DNA of 22,996 nucleotides. Source: a virus. The notes beneath the pieces were generated by a model, which had not been told where the DNA came from, did no database searches, and worked only from the letters and a program-made list of their open reading frames with translations. Location of the stretch: IMG/VR virus record IMGVR_UViG_3300018055_000012, positions 1 through 22,996 of that record; one strand, written 5' to 3'. The translations under genes were made by a program, and so were the position numbers. Each line of letters starts with the position of its first letter. Position 1 is the stretch's first letter. Shown piece by piece: positions 14,974-21,539 of the stretch.

Positions 14974-15549
14974 TCAAGATTTCTTCTTGGCCTGTGGCAC
15001 GACGCTGGGGAGGGTCGGCGCCTGGGTCGCGGGCGATTGGCCGTCGTCAGTGAGCGGGGCCAGCATCGTTTCCACGACGGCGATCTGCGATTCATCAAGG
15101 CGGATCAGGGCGCCCAAGATGAGGGCGATGTGTTCCCGCTGGTCTTCTGACAAGTCAGCCGTGAACAACGCCTTAACGGCGTGTTTGACTTCGGCCCCCG
15201 CGTGATGAAAGCGCTGCGCGAGCCGCAAATCCTCCTGCAATAAATCCTTCAAGAGGGGATCGGGGGTCTGGCCTGCCTCCGCATCGTCGGCGGTGAGCTG
15301 ATCGAAGGTCAGATCCATCGCCCGGGCGATCCGTTCTACCTGCTTCTTTCGCGTCTGGCGCATCTCCGTCTCGAAACCTTGGAGACAGCCCACCGAAATC
15401 CCGGCCTTGGCCGCGAATTGGACTTGACTCATGGCGCCGTGCTCCCGGCGCCATGCGATCACCCGTGCGGCCGCTTGGCGATACATCGCCTCATTGTCGG
15501 TGTCGTTCACGGAACGGTCAACGATCAGAAGGGGCTTAGTCCCGAACAC
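14974..15549 (-). CDS. Helix-turn-helix regulator, lysogeny repressor candidate
   Basis: This 191 aa protein has an XRE-type HTH at about residues 25-86 (MSQVQFAAKAGISVGCLQG then QVERIARAMDLTFDQL). The rest is helical and acidic with no LexA/CI-type autoprotease motif (no S24 Ser-Lys pair seen). It is the first gene of the minus-strand lysogeny operon and faces a second HTH gene across a short switch region, as repressor and Cro do. GTG 15549 is used here; ATG 15486 is an alternative that keeps the HTH. The absence of a cleavage domain suggests induction is not by RecA-stimulated self-cleavage. Confidence 0.7.
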   Translation of the reverse strand: MFGTKPLLIVDRSVNDTDNEAMYRQAAARVIAWRREHGAMSQVQFAAKAGISVGCLQGFETEMRQTRKKQVERIARAMDLTFDQLTADDAEAGQTPDPLLKDLLQEDLRLAQRFHHAGAEVKHAVKALFTADLSEDQREHIALILGALIRLDESQIAVVETMLAPLTDDGQSPATQAPTLPSVVPQAKKKS

Positions 15550-15571
15550 AATAGAGAGCGTAAATTAACTG

Positions 15572-15587
15572 GTTGACACAAGTCAAC
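15572..15587. promoter_or_regulatory. Perfect operator-like inverted repeat
   Basis: GTTGAC at 15572-15577 and GTCAAC at 15582-15587 form a perfect 6+4+6 inverted repeat. It covers the -35 element of the rightward promoter. Related half-sites are AATTAACT (15563-15570) and the palindrome AGTTAACT (15610-15617). Binding of either divergent HTH protein here would block rightward transcription. Confidence 0.7.
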
Positions 15588-15600
15588 TTAGTTGTATATT
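15573..15600 (+). promoter_or_regulatory. Sigma-70-like early rightward promoter
   Basis: TTGACA at 15573-15578 and TATATT at 15595-15600, separated by 16 nt, form the clearest promoter in the window. Transcription would begin near 15607, leaving a leader of about 11 nt before the ATG at 15618, so the Cro-like mRNA is nearly leaderless. AGTTAACT overlaps this leader. Confidence 0.75.
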
Positions 15601-15617
15601 GTGCTGAAAAGTTAACT

Positions 15618-15845
15618 ATGTTGCTCAAATTGGCGCGCAAAGTCGCCGGGCTCACCCAGGGAGAGCTAGCCAAACAGGCTGGCGTCACCAAGTCGTTTAT
15701 TTCGCTGCTCGAGAGCGGCAAGCGCGACGTCCGGGCCGTGGGCTATGAAACGGTCGCGCGAATTGCCGAGGCGCTCGGCGTGAGCCCGCAGGAGTTGTTC
15801 CCGCTGGACGTCCGGAAATCCCATCGCACGAAGAGGCCGGCATGA
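15618..15845 (+). CDS. Cro-like XRE-family regulator
   Basis: A 75 aa protein that is almost entirely one HTH domain: LTQGELAKQAGVTKSFISLL at residues 12-31, then helices through IAEALGVSPQELF. The ATG at 15618 is chosen because the longer frame would start at 15573 inside the promoter, upstream of transcription. It is the first gene of the early rightward operon and faces the candidate repressor. It probably acts like Cro, or as a second repressor. The stop overlaps the start of the next gene. Confidence 0.85.
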   Translation: MLLKLARKVAGLTQGELAKQAGVTKSFISLLESGKRDVRAVGYETVARIAEALGVSPQELFPLDVRKSHRTKRPA

Positions 15846-16054
15846 TGTCGCCCAGTCCCTATCTCACCGCCCATGAAGCCATGGCGTACCTCCGGCTCGG
15901 CTCGCTGAACATGCTGTACCGCCTCGTGAAGCAACACCACTTGCCGTTCTGCCGCCGCGGGCGCCTGTACCTCTTCGATCAGCGCGAGATCGACGTCTGG
16001 CTGCACGGCTTCGACAGTCAGATTGAGTTCCATCGCGCGCGGCGCCGCGCGTGA
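15842..16054 (+). CDS. Excisionase-like helix-turn-helix protein
   Basis: A 70 aa protein with SPYLTAHEAMAYLRLGSLNM followed by LYRLVKQHHLPFCRRG and RLYLFDQREIDVWL, the pattern of the winged HTH_17/excisionase family (residues 5-55). Such proteins bind DNA, as excisionases or transcription regulators. The ATG at 15842 overlaps the Cro-like gene stop (ATGATG); a second in-frame ATG at 15845 is equally possible. Its distance from integrase and attP (about 2.2 kb) leaves open whether it directs excision or early-gene control. Confidence 0.78.
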   Translation: MMSPSPYLTAHEAMAYLRLGSLNMLYRLVKQHHLPFCRRGRLYLFDQREIDVWLHGFDSQIEFHRARRRA

Positions 16055-16095
16055 GAGCGGCGCCCCCAGTAGACCGAGCCAAGGACACCTGAGCG

Positions 16096-16791
16096 ATGTG
16101 GGTGAAAGTCGATGACGGCTTCGTGGAGCATCCCAAAGTGATGGCCGCCGCGCGTCATCTCGGCGCGAATGGCGCGGGGCGCGTGGTGGCGGTGTGGCTC
16201 GAGGCGATCTGCTACGCGGCCCGGAATCTCACCGATGGGCTCGTGCCGATCCTGATCGCGCGGAAGTTCATCACGGACCGGCGCCCGCTCGATGTGCTCG
16301 ATGTCATGGCGATGCCCGATGTCCGGCTGATGACCAAGACCGACACCGGGTATCGGTTTCACGACTTCGAGCACTATCAGCCCTCCGCGGCGGCGGTGAA
16401 AGAGAAGCGTCAACGCGAACGGGAGCGGAAATCCACCAAAGTTCCGCACGGAATCCGCGCGGAATCCGCGCGGCAGATTCCCGGCGGAATCGCTACGGCT
16501 TCCGCGCGGATTCCAGAGCGCTCGCGCGCGCGCGATCCCGTCCCGTCCCCTAAAGAGCATAAGAAAGAGCAGTGCGCTGACGCGCACGCCGCGTCTACAC
16601 GGGTGCTGCTCAAACTCGCCCATGTGGTCCTCGACGACATCAGCGAGGACGCCGACGCGCCCCCTATCAGTGAACTGACCCATCGGCTCGGTGATACCGC
16701 CGCGCAGTACGGCATTCCCTATGCGACGGCACGCGAACTGACCAAGGCGATGGATTCGGCCGTGGCGCAACGGCGGCGGCGGGCCTCGTGA
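16096..16791 (+). CDS. Replication initiator-like protein
   Basis: A 231 aa protein with an N-terminal domain (1-98) opening MWVKVDDGFVEHPKVMAAAR, then WLEAICYAARNLTDGLVPI and YRFHDFEHYQPS, a combination found in phage replication-region proteins next to DnaD-like or primosomal domains. Residues 99-155 are a charged, low-complexity linker (KEKRQRERERK, then IRAESARQIPGG). The C-terminal part (about 170-231) is helical. The linker DNA contains a cluster of GGAATC/GATTCC repeats resembling origin iterons, as in lambda O. Initiation is inferred from neighbours and architecture, not from a recognised catalytic motif. Confidence 0.6.
   Translation: MWVKVDDGFVEHPKVMAAARHLGANGAGRVVAVWLEAICYAARNLTDGLVPILIARKFITDRRPLDVLDVMAMPDVRLMTKTDTGYRFHDFEHYQPSAAAVKEKRQRERERKSTKVPHGIRAESARQIPGGIATASARIPERSRARDPVPSPKEHKKEQCADAHAASTRVLLKLAHVVLDDISEDADAPPISELTHRLGDTAAQYGIPYATARELTKAMDSAVAQRRRRAS
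16442..16514. repeat. Iteron-like repeat cluster (origin candidate)
   Basis: GGAATC occurs at 16450, 16461 and 16486 and its reverse complement GATTCC at 16476 and 16509. GGAATCCGCGCGG is repeated at 16450-16462 and 16461-16473 and its exact inverse lies at 16502-16514. GATTCC and GGAATC also face each other at 16476-16491. A CG-alternating run and a purine/AT-rich stretch (16551-16570) follow, reminiscent of the lambda origin inside gene O. Confidence 0.6.
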
Positions 16792-17147
16792 TGGCGGCCA
16801 CCTGGAGGCTCGCCGTCATCGAGACGCGCTGCGGTGGCTGCTGCGGCGACGACGTGCACGGCCCGACCACGATTCCCGCCGGCGCGCTCGTGCTGGAGCT
16901 GCGCCTGCCTGGCGTGTCGCGGCCGAAGTACCGCTGCCAGACGTGCGGCGAGCCGTACCGGCCGCTTACGGACGCCGATCTGCGCCAGCTCCCGGCTTCG
17001 CCCGTGGAGACGCCCGCCCCGCGCGCGCCCGCGTCCGTCCGGCGGCTGCGCCTGGTGCGCGCGCCGCAGTCCTGGGCCTCGCTCGCCGAGTCCACCACCG
17101 GGCTCTTCGACCACGCGAAAGCCGCAGCAGGGGACCGAAATGAATAA
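16791..17147 (+). CDS. Zinc-ribbon-like protein in the replication operon
   Basis: A 118 aa protein starting at ATG 16791, one nucleotide overlapping the initiator stop (TGATG). Cysteines C14, C17/C18 and C49, C52 (CGGCC and CQTC) look like a split zinc-binding ribbon. The C-terminal half is Pro/Ala/Arg-rich and basic. It overlaps the annealing protein start by 8 nt. I do not recognise a family; nucleic-acid binding or a partner of the recombination proteins is a reasonable but unproven role. Confidence 0.65.
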   Translation: MAATWRLAVIETRCGGCCGDDVHGPTTIPAGALVLELRLPGVSRPKYRCQTCGEPYRPLTDADLRQLPASPVETPAPRAPASVRRLRLVRAPQSWASLAESTTGLFDHAKAAAGDRNE

Positions 17148-18027
17148 CACAGCGCAACTTGCCACCGTGCCCGTGTCGTCCCTGACGACCGCGCCGTACA
17201 CCCGCGAGCAGATCGAGCTCATCAAGCGCCAGGTCGCCGTCGGCGTGACCGACGACGAGCTCAAGCTCTTTCTCTACCAGTGCCAGCGCACCGGCCTGGA
17301 CGCGCTCACGCGGCAGATCTACGCGATCAAGCGCGGCGGGAAGCTCTCGATCCAGACGGCGATCGATGGCTTCCGCCTCATCGCCCAGCGCACGGGCGAG
17401 TATCGCGGCCAGGCCGGCCCGTTCTGGTGCAGCGAGTCAGGCGCCTGGTCGGATGTCTGGCTCTCGAGTAGTCCGCCGGTGGCGGCCAAGGTCGGCGCCT
17501 GGCGGAAGGAGTTTGCTGAGCCGGTCTGGGGCGTGGCGCGGACCGACGCCTATGCGGCGCGGACCGAGAGCGGCCGGTTCGCCGGCCTCTGGCGGACGAT
17601 GCCGGACACGATGATCGCCAAGTGCGCGGAGGCGCTGGCCTTGCGCAAGGCCTTTCCGCAGGAGCTCTCCGGCCTCTACACCGGTGACGAAATGGCCCAG
17701 AGCGCCGTCGACCAGGACACCGGCGAGATCGTGGCCGAGACGCCGGCGGCGCCGCCCGATCTCCCGGCGGTCGCGCGTCCCGAGACGATCGAGGTGAAGG
17801 TCCTCGGCATCGTGAAGCGCCAGGTCAAGAACGGCTCCGAGAAGTTCGTCATCACGGGCGACAACCAGCAGACGTACCAGAGCTTCTCGGTGACGGTGGC
17901 GAAGAAGGCGAAAGAGGCGCAGGCCGCCGGCCTGCCGGTCCTGATCACCTACACCGACACGAAGTACGGCCGGATGATTTCACACCTGCGCGAGCGCGAC
18001 GACCCGCGCCCAGAACCACCGCTCTAA
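17140..18027 (+). CDS. bet: Bet/RecT-family ssDNA annealing protein with extra C-terminal domain
   Basis: A 295 aa protein. Residues 20-185 match the lambda Bet family: [40 protein letters not shown] and a later [20 protein letters not shown]. Bet anneals complementary single strands during phage recombination. Residues 215-285, after an Ala/Pro linker, contain [18 protein letters not shown] and [14 protein letters not shown], an OB-like beta pattern not part of lambda Bet. The ATG at 17140 has a GGGG-type upstream sequence; a longer frame from 16834 lies over the previous gene. No exonuclease or SSB gene is adjacent. Confidence 0.88.
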   Translation: MNNTAQLATVPVSSLTTAPYTREQIELIKRQVAVGVTDDELKLFLYQCQRTGLDALTRQIYAIKRGGKLSIQTAIDGFRLIAQRTGEYRGQAGPFWCSESGAWSDVWLSSSPPVAAKVGAWRKEFAEPVWGVARTDAYAARTESGRFAGLWRTMPDTMIAKCAEALALRKAFPQELSGLYTGDEMAQSAVDQDTGEIVAETPAAPPDLPAVARPETIEVKVLGIVKRQVKNGSEKFVITGDNQQTYQSFSVTVAKKAKEAQAAGLPVLITYTDTKYGRMISHLRERDDPRPEPPL

Positions 18028-18039
18028 AGGGGAACTGCC

Positions 18040-18444
18040 ATGCGATCCTGTCTCGTCATCCTCGTCGCGCTCCTGGTCGCCGGCTGCCGGCCGACGACGA
18101 TCGTCCAGAACAATCTGCCCACGCAGCCGTCGGCGCCCACGGTCGTCAAACATACGATCCAGTTCCGCGTGAATGGCAACGCGACGAGCGTACGGGTCCG
18201 CTACTCGACGCCGATCGATGGGCTCGGCCAGGTCGTGACGTCGCTCCCGTACTTCAACACGCTCGTGGTCGCTGGGGATTCGCTCTTCTTGTCGCTCGAG
18301 GGGACGCCGATCAGTTACGGCTTCCAGGTGTTCTACCCGTTCTTCTCGGTCCAGATCGTCGTCGACAACGTGGTCTTTCGCGAAGCGACGACGCAGGACT
18401 TCCTGCTCGCGCCCTTGTCGGTCAGTGGGCAGTGGCGGCAATAG
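18040..18444 (+). CDS. Envelope lipoprotein, MmpS-like fold
   Basis: A 134 aa precursor with a short signal peptide and lipobox VAGC (residues 13-16); C16 would be lipidated and Arg follows at position 17. The mature part (about residues 38-125) is beta-rich, HTIQFRVNGNATSVRVRYS, then LPYFNTLVVAG and VQIVVDNVVFRE, resembling MmpS-like small membrane-associated proteins of bacteria. The gene sits within the early replication-recombination operon, 12 nt after bet, and overlaps the next gene. A cell-envelope role after infection or in lysogeny, such as superinfection exclusion, is inferred only from precedent in other phage lipoproteins. Confidence 0.78.
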   Translation: MRSCLVILVALLVAGCRPTTIVQNNLPTQPSAPTVVKHTIQFRVNGNATSVRVRYSTPIDGLGQVVTSLPYFNTLVVAGDSLFLSLEGTPISYGFQVFYPFFSVQIVVDNVVFREATTQDFLLAPLSVSGQWRQ

Positions 18445-18668
18445 TGGCGGCGCCGCTCCTCCCGAACCCGATCGCGTCGCTCATGCTGGAAGACCTGCGC
18501 CTCGCCGCGGATTATCTCGAGCAGGTCGGCGCCGGCGTGATGATCGACCCGGCGACCGCGCGCCGCCATGCGCTGCGTCTCTGGTCCGCGTCTCAAGGGG
18601 TCGAGCGTCTGCTGGTCGCGGTCGAGCAGCTCCTCGTCCAGGAGCGCGCCCGTCGGGGAGAGTCATGA
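18432..18668 (+). CDS. Small helical protein of unknown function
   Basis: A 78 aa protein starting at GTG 18432, overlapping the lipoprotein stop by 13 nt; GTG 18444 is an in-frame alternative giving 74 aa. The sequence SLMLEDLRLAADYLEQVGAG and LWSASQGVERLLVAVEQLLV indicates two or three helices. The stop overlaps the nuclease start (ATGA), implying coupling to it. No family is recognised. Confidence 0.6.
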   Translation: MAAIVAAPLLPNPIASLMLEDLRLAADYLEQVGAGVMIDPATARRHALRLWSASQGVERLLVAVEQLLVQERARRGES

Positions 18669-19069
18669 CGGCGAGCGATCGCGCAGCCTGGACGAAGCAA
18701 CTCAGCGACGGGCCCGTGGCACTTTGCGCAAACAAATACCACGCCCAGGTGTGCACCGTCGACGGGTTCCGGTTCGACTCGCGGAAGGAAGCGCGCCGCT
18801 ATGAACGCCTGAAGCTCTTGGTGGCCGCCGGCGAGATCCTCTGGCTCGAGCTACAACCGGAATTTCCGATCATCGTCCTCGAGCTGTATCGGGACGACGG
18901 GCGCCAGGTCGTCTGCGGGCGGTTTCGCGCGGACTTCCGGTACGTCGACGCGCACAGCGGGGAAGTCGTCATCGAGGACGCGAAGAGCCGGCCGACGAAA
19001 ACGACCGCGTACCGCCTGCGGAAGCGCCTGGTCGAAGCGATCCACGGCGTGACCATTCGGGAAGTGTAA
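18665..19069 (+). CDS. DUF1064-type PD-(D/E)XK nuclease
   Basis: A 134 aa protein starting at ATG 18665; a longer frame from 18425 runs over the previous gene. NKYHAQVCTVDGFRFDSRKE, then RRYERLKLLVAAGEI, LELQPEF, FRADFRYVD and VVIEDAKSRPTKTTAYRLRK are typical of DUF1064 phage proteins, related to small endonucleases/Holliday-junction resolvases. Candidate active residues are E42, D90, E104/D105 and K107. It likely works with the annealing protein in DNA processing and recombination. It overlaps the upstream gene in ATGA manner. Confidence 0.8.
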   Translation: MTASDRAAWTKQLSDGPVALCANKYHAQVCTVDGFRFDSRKEARRYERLKLLVAAGEILWLELQPEFPIIVLELYRDDGRQVVCGRFRADFRYVDAHSGEVVIEDAKSRPTKTTAYRLRKRLVEAIHGVTIREV

Positions 19070-19119
19070 AACCCACGCGCCGAGCGCGGGATTGTCAGAG
19101 GGATTCGAGGAGGCAAAAG

Positions 19120-19527
19120 ATGGCGAAGAAGGCGAGTAGACCGACGAAGCGCAATCCTGTCGACACGTTCAAGGCGAATGGCGCCTTCCTTGAATCGCGC
19201 GAGGTCGCGCCTCGGCCTCGCGGCCGCCCGCGCCAGCAGGATCTCCCCGGCACCGAGGATCGCATCCTGCGGCCGCTCGACGACATCGCCGCGGCCTACG
19301 CGGACGTGCGCGACCGTCGGATCGAGCTGAACAAGGAAGAAGCTCAGCTCAAGGCGTCAGCGCTGAAGCTGATGCACAAATTCGAGAAGACGATCTATCG
19401 GCACGATGGGATCGAGATCTTCCTGATCGCCGGCGAAGAGGACGTCAAGGTCAAGGTCCGCAAGGCGACCGATGACGAGGACGACAAGACCAGCGACAAG
19501 GTCGAGCTGACCAGGTCACAGGAGTAA
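19120..19527 (+). CDS. Basic, coiled-coil protein with an AT-hook-like motif
   Basis: A 135 aa protein preceded by an excellent ribosome binding site GAGGAGG (19107-19113), 6 nt before the ATG. The N-terminus is basic, and PRPRGRPRQQ at residues 31-40 resembles an AT-hook. A helix follows (residues 53-90, ADVRDRRIELNKEEAQLKAS), and the C-terminal end is acidic (DDEDDKTSD). It resembles small phage proteins of unknown function in early regions. DNA binding is suggested by the motif but is not established. Confidence 0.65.
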   Translation: MAKKASRPTKRNPVDTFKANGAFLESREVAPRPRGRPRQQDLPGTEDRILRPLDDIAAAYADVRDRRIELNKEEAQLKASALKLMHKFEKTIYRHDGIEIFLIAGEEDVKVKVRKATDDEDDKTSDKVELTRSQE

Positions 19528-19532
19528 GCGAA

Positions 19533-20300
19533 ATGAAAAAAGCCGTGGTCATCCGGATCATCCCGATCGCTGCTGTGCTCGTCGGCCTTGCCGCGAGCGC
19601 CGCGGAGGGATCGGCGCTGCTCAATTTCCGAACCGGCACGACGTCGGTCCTCTGCGATACGCGCGTCGCGTTCTCGGCCGCCAACTGCGGCGCCGGGTAT
19701 ACGGTCGCCGGCGACACGATCGCGTACGTGGGCCCGATCGGGACGTGGCAGATCGACACGCTGGCTGTTACTTCAAGTAACACACCGGGAATCACGCCGA
19801 TCGGGAAGATCAATCTCGGGCTCGTCGATGTCCGGCACCTGGCCGGCACCGATGATCTCACCGTCGACTTCGGCCACGACGGATTCTCGGCGCCGACCGG
19901 GCCGAGTCTCTTCACAGCGACGGGGGCGGCGAGCTCCGATCAGGCGCTCGTCGGCGACCGGTCCTCACTCACCGGGTACGCTCGCGCCGCCAACGACCTG
20001 GCGCTCGTCCCCCCGACCAGCGCGACCGCGCTCGATCTGGTCACGCACCTCGCCGGCTGTACGCCCGCGGCGGGCCCGACGAAATCGTGCGCGATGGTGA
20101 GTCCGGCGGTGCCATTCACGACGACGGGGCCGTTCTATTCGCTCGCGGCGCGGGCGGTGATTCAGCAGCAGACGTCGACCGACATCCAATGGTCGTATCT
20201 CGAGAAAGCCGCCGTGCAACCCGTCCCGGAACCCGCGTCGATCCTCCTCCTAGCCGCGGGTCTGCTCGCGCTCGCGGCGCGCTGGCGGCGGGTGCACTGA
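19533..20300 (+). CDS. PEP-CTERM sorting-domain protein
   Basis: A 255 aa exported protein. Residues 1-27 form a signal peptide (MKKAVVIRIIPIAAVLVGLA with an Ala-rich cleavage region). The C-terminus has the complete PEP-CTERM signal: VPEP (PEP at 232-234), a hydrophobic helix (236-249) and a basic end RWRR. Such signals are cut by exosortase in hosts making exopolysaccharide-associated surface proteins. The middle is beta-rich and Ser/Thr/Gly-rich with several cysteines. AGGAG lies 8 nt before the ATG; stop and next start overlap (TGATG), so it belongs to the phage operon. An exosortase host is required for the expected processing. Confidence 0.88.
   Translation: MKKAVVIRIIPIAAVLVGLAASAAEGSALLNFRTGTTSVLCDTRVAFSAANCGAGYTVAGDTIAYVGPIGTWQIDTLAVTSSNTPGITPIGKINLGLVDVRHLAGTDDLTVDFGHDGFSAPTGPSLFTATGAASSDQALVGDRSSLTGYARAANDLALVPPTSATALDLVTHLAGCTPAAGPTKSCAMVSPAVPFTTTGPFYSLAARAVIQQQTSTDIQWSYLEKAAVQPVPEPASILLLAAGLLALAARWRRVH
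19766..19782. repeat. AT-rich 17-bp perfect palindrome
   Basis: TGTTACTT, a central C and AAGTAACA form an exact inverted repeat inside the PEP-CTERM gene. It encodes Val-Thr-Ser-Ser-Asn and stands out in GC-rich DNA. It could be an operator-like site for a regulator or chance; related half-sites are not obvious nearby. Confidence 0.35.
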
Positions 20301-20779
20301 TGGCCTTCGCGGAAAGCACGATCGTATCGGTCGAGAAATCGCGGGCCGAAATTGAGCGGCTCTTGATGCGCCATCGGTGCACGAAATTCATGTGCGGCAC
20401 CGACAACGAGCAACACCGCGCGACGGTGCAATTTCAAGCGAACAACCGGATCATCCGCTTCGAAATCGCGCTTCCTAATCCGGCGGACCCGGCCTACCGA
20501 AAGATGAAGAACAGCTATCTGCAGCGGTCGAGCGCGGGCATCACGAAGGTCGTCGAGCAAGCCAGCCGAACACGTTGGCGCGCGCTCCTCTTGGTCATCA
20601 AGGCGAAGCTCGAATCGATCGAAAGTGGGATCGCGACGTTCGAAGATGAGTTCCTCGCCCACATCGTTCTGCCGAATCAGCAAACCGTGGCCCAGTACAT
20701 CGCTCCCGCCGTCGCGCGGATGTACGAGACCGGGCTGATGCCGCCGGCCGACCGCCAGCTGACGAGCGGGGACGTATGA
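20300..20779 (+). CDS. Conserved phage protein of unknown function
   Basis: A 159 aa protein starting at ATG 20300, overlapping the PEP-CTERM stop. The segment RTRWRALLLVIKAKLESIES, then GIATFEDEFLAHIVLPNQQT and VAQYIAPAVARMYE, recurs in many siphophage early regions without assigned function. The N-terminus is basic and contains MRHRCTKFMCGTDNEQH. The stop overlaps the next gene. Its conservation suggests a real role in early infection or DNA metabolism. Confidence 0.72.
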   Translation: MAFAESTIVSVEKSRAEIERLLMRHRCTKFMCGTDNEQHRATVQFQANNRIIRFEIALPNPADPAYRKMKNSYLQRSSAGITKVVEQASRTRWRALLLVIKAKLESIESGIATFEDEFLAHIVLPNQQTVAQYIAPAVARMYETGLMPPADRQLTSGDV

Positions 20780-21000
20780 CGGGCCCGATCGCGCGCGTCA
20801 GGTGTCCAGGGTGCGGCGGGATCTTCGCGCGGCGCCTGGACGGCCGCACGCCGTACCGGCATGTCTGCTGCACCGATCCGACCTGGCGGCCGGCGCTGCG
20901 AGCGCGCTGCGAACACTGCGGCGCGTACCTGACGCGCGGCCGCGACGGTTGCCGGAAGTGCGGCGGGAACTTGGAAGTCAGAAGTCAAAAGGGAGAGTAG
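20776..21000 (+). CDS. Small zinc-ribbon protein
   Basis: A 74 aa protein rich in paired cysteines: CPGC (10-13), CC (31-32), CEHC (45-48) and CRKC (59-62). This arrangement predicts two zinc-binding ribbons. Such proteins are common in phage early operons and may bind DNA or RNA or the host RNA polymerase; nothing decides between these. The ATG overlaps the previous stop (ATGA). Confidence 0.7.
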   Translation: MTGPIARVRCPGCGGIFARRLDGRTPYRHVCCTDPTWRPALRARCEHCGAYLTRGRDGCRKCGGNLEVRSQKGE

Positions 21001-21004
21001 ACAC

Positions 21005-21274
21005 ATGGATGAGAAGAACGAGATCAACGTACAGAACACGCTCGACAAGTACCTCGAGGAGAACCCCGTCGTCCAGCAGTACGTGATGAAGATCTACTAC
21101 GTGCCCGCCGGCGCGGAGATTCCGCCCGCCACGACGCACATGGTGCGGCTCACGTCGGTCGACGAGCCCCAGCTCGAGCTCCGCCTGGGCGTCGTCGCCA
21201 CGCCGAACACGACCGCGATCGCGAATGTGATCCTCGGCCTGATCGGCCGCTCGGACGACGATCCCAAGGAGTGA
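21005..21274 (+). CDS. Hypothetical protein
   Basis: An 89 aa acidic protein, 4 nt downstream of the zinc-ribbon gene. It begins MDEKNEINVQNTLDKYLEEN and then reads as beta and helix (VVQQYVMKIYYVPAGAEI, LELRLGVVATPNTTAIANV). No known domain is recognised. Its end is acidic. Confidence 0.55.
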   Translation: MDEKNEINVQNTLDKYLEENPVVQQYVMKIYYVPAGAEIPPATTHMVRLTSVDEPQLELRLGVVATPNTTAIANVILGLIGRSDDDPKE

Positions 21275-21278
21275 CGTC

Positions 21279-21539
21279 ATGGCCCATTCCGATCAGGGCA
21301 TCGCGCGGATCGTGATTTGTGCCCCGGCCAAGCTGCCGGCGTTCTTTCGCGATGATCTCGATGGCACCTGCGCCCTCTGCCAGCAACCGGTGCGCTTTCG
21401 GCCCCACGGGCCGACCGTCCGCGTGCTCGTCTGCCTGGAGTGTTACATCGTGCACGCCGAACCGGGCGCGAAGTGTGAAGTCCTCGACGAGGCCGCCGCG
21501 GAGCTCGAGGCGCTCGGCGTCGCGCCGCCGACCTGGTGA
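21279..21539 (+). CDS. Small zinc-finger-like protein
   Basis: An 86 aa protein with CALC (31-34) and CLEC (52-55), a classic treble-clef or ribbon spacing, flanked by aromatic and acidic residues. The C-terminus is a helix (VLDEAAAELEALG). The stop overlaps the next gene (GTGA). No specific function can be assigned. Confidence 0.6.
   Translation: MAHSDQGIARIVICAPAKLPAFFRDDLDGTCALCQQPVRFRPHGPTVRVLVCLECYIVHAEPGAKCEVLDEAAAELEALGVAPPTW

Noticed and set aside
15573-15617. Upstream start for the Cro-like protein
   Set aside because: It lies within the promoter -35 and spacer, before the expected transcription start.
16442-16514. CRISPR array
   Set aside because: Repeats are very short, partly inverted and overlap a coding gene with no regular spacers.
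16834-18027. Longer 397 aa version of the Bet protein
   Set aside because: The added N-terminus reads the zinc-ribbon gene in another frame and is low-complexity Arg/Ala/Pro; the family starts at about 17140.
19070-19119. Terminator after the nuclease gene
   Set aside because: A GC-rich imperfect hairpin exists near 19074-19090 but there is no T run, and the operon continues with a strong ribosome binding site.
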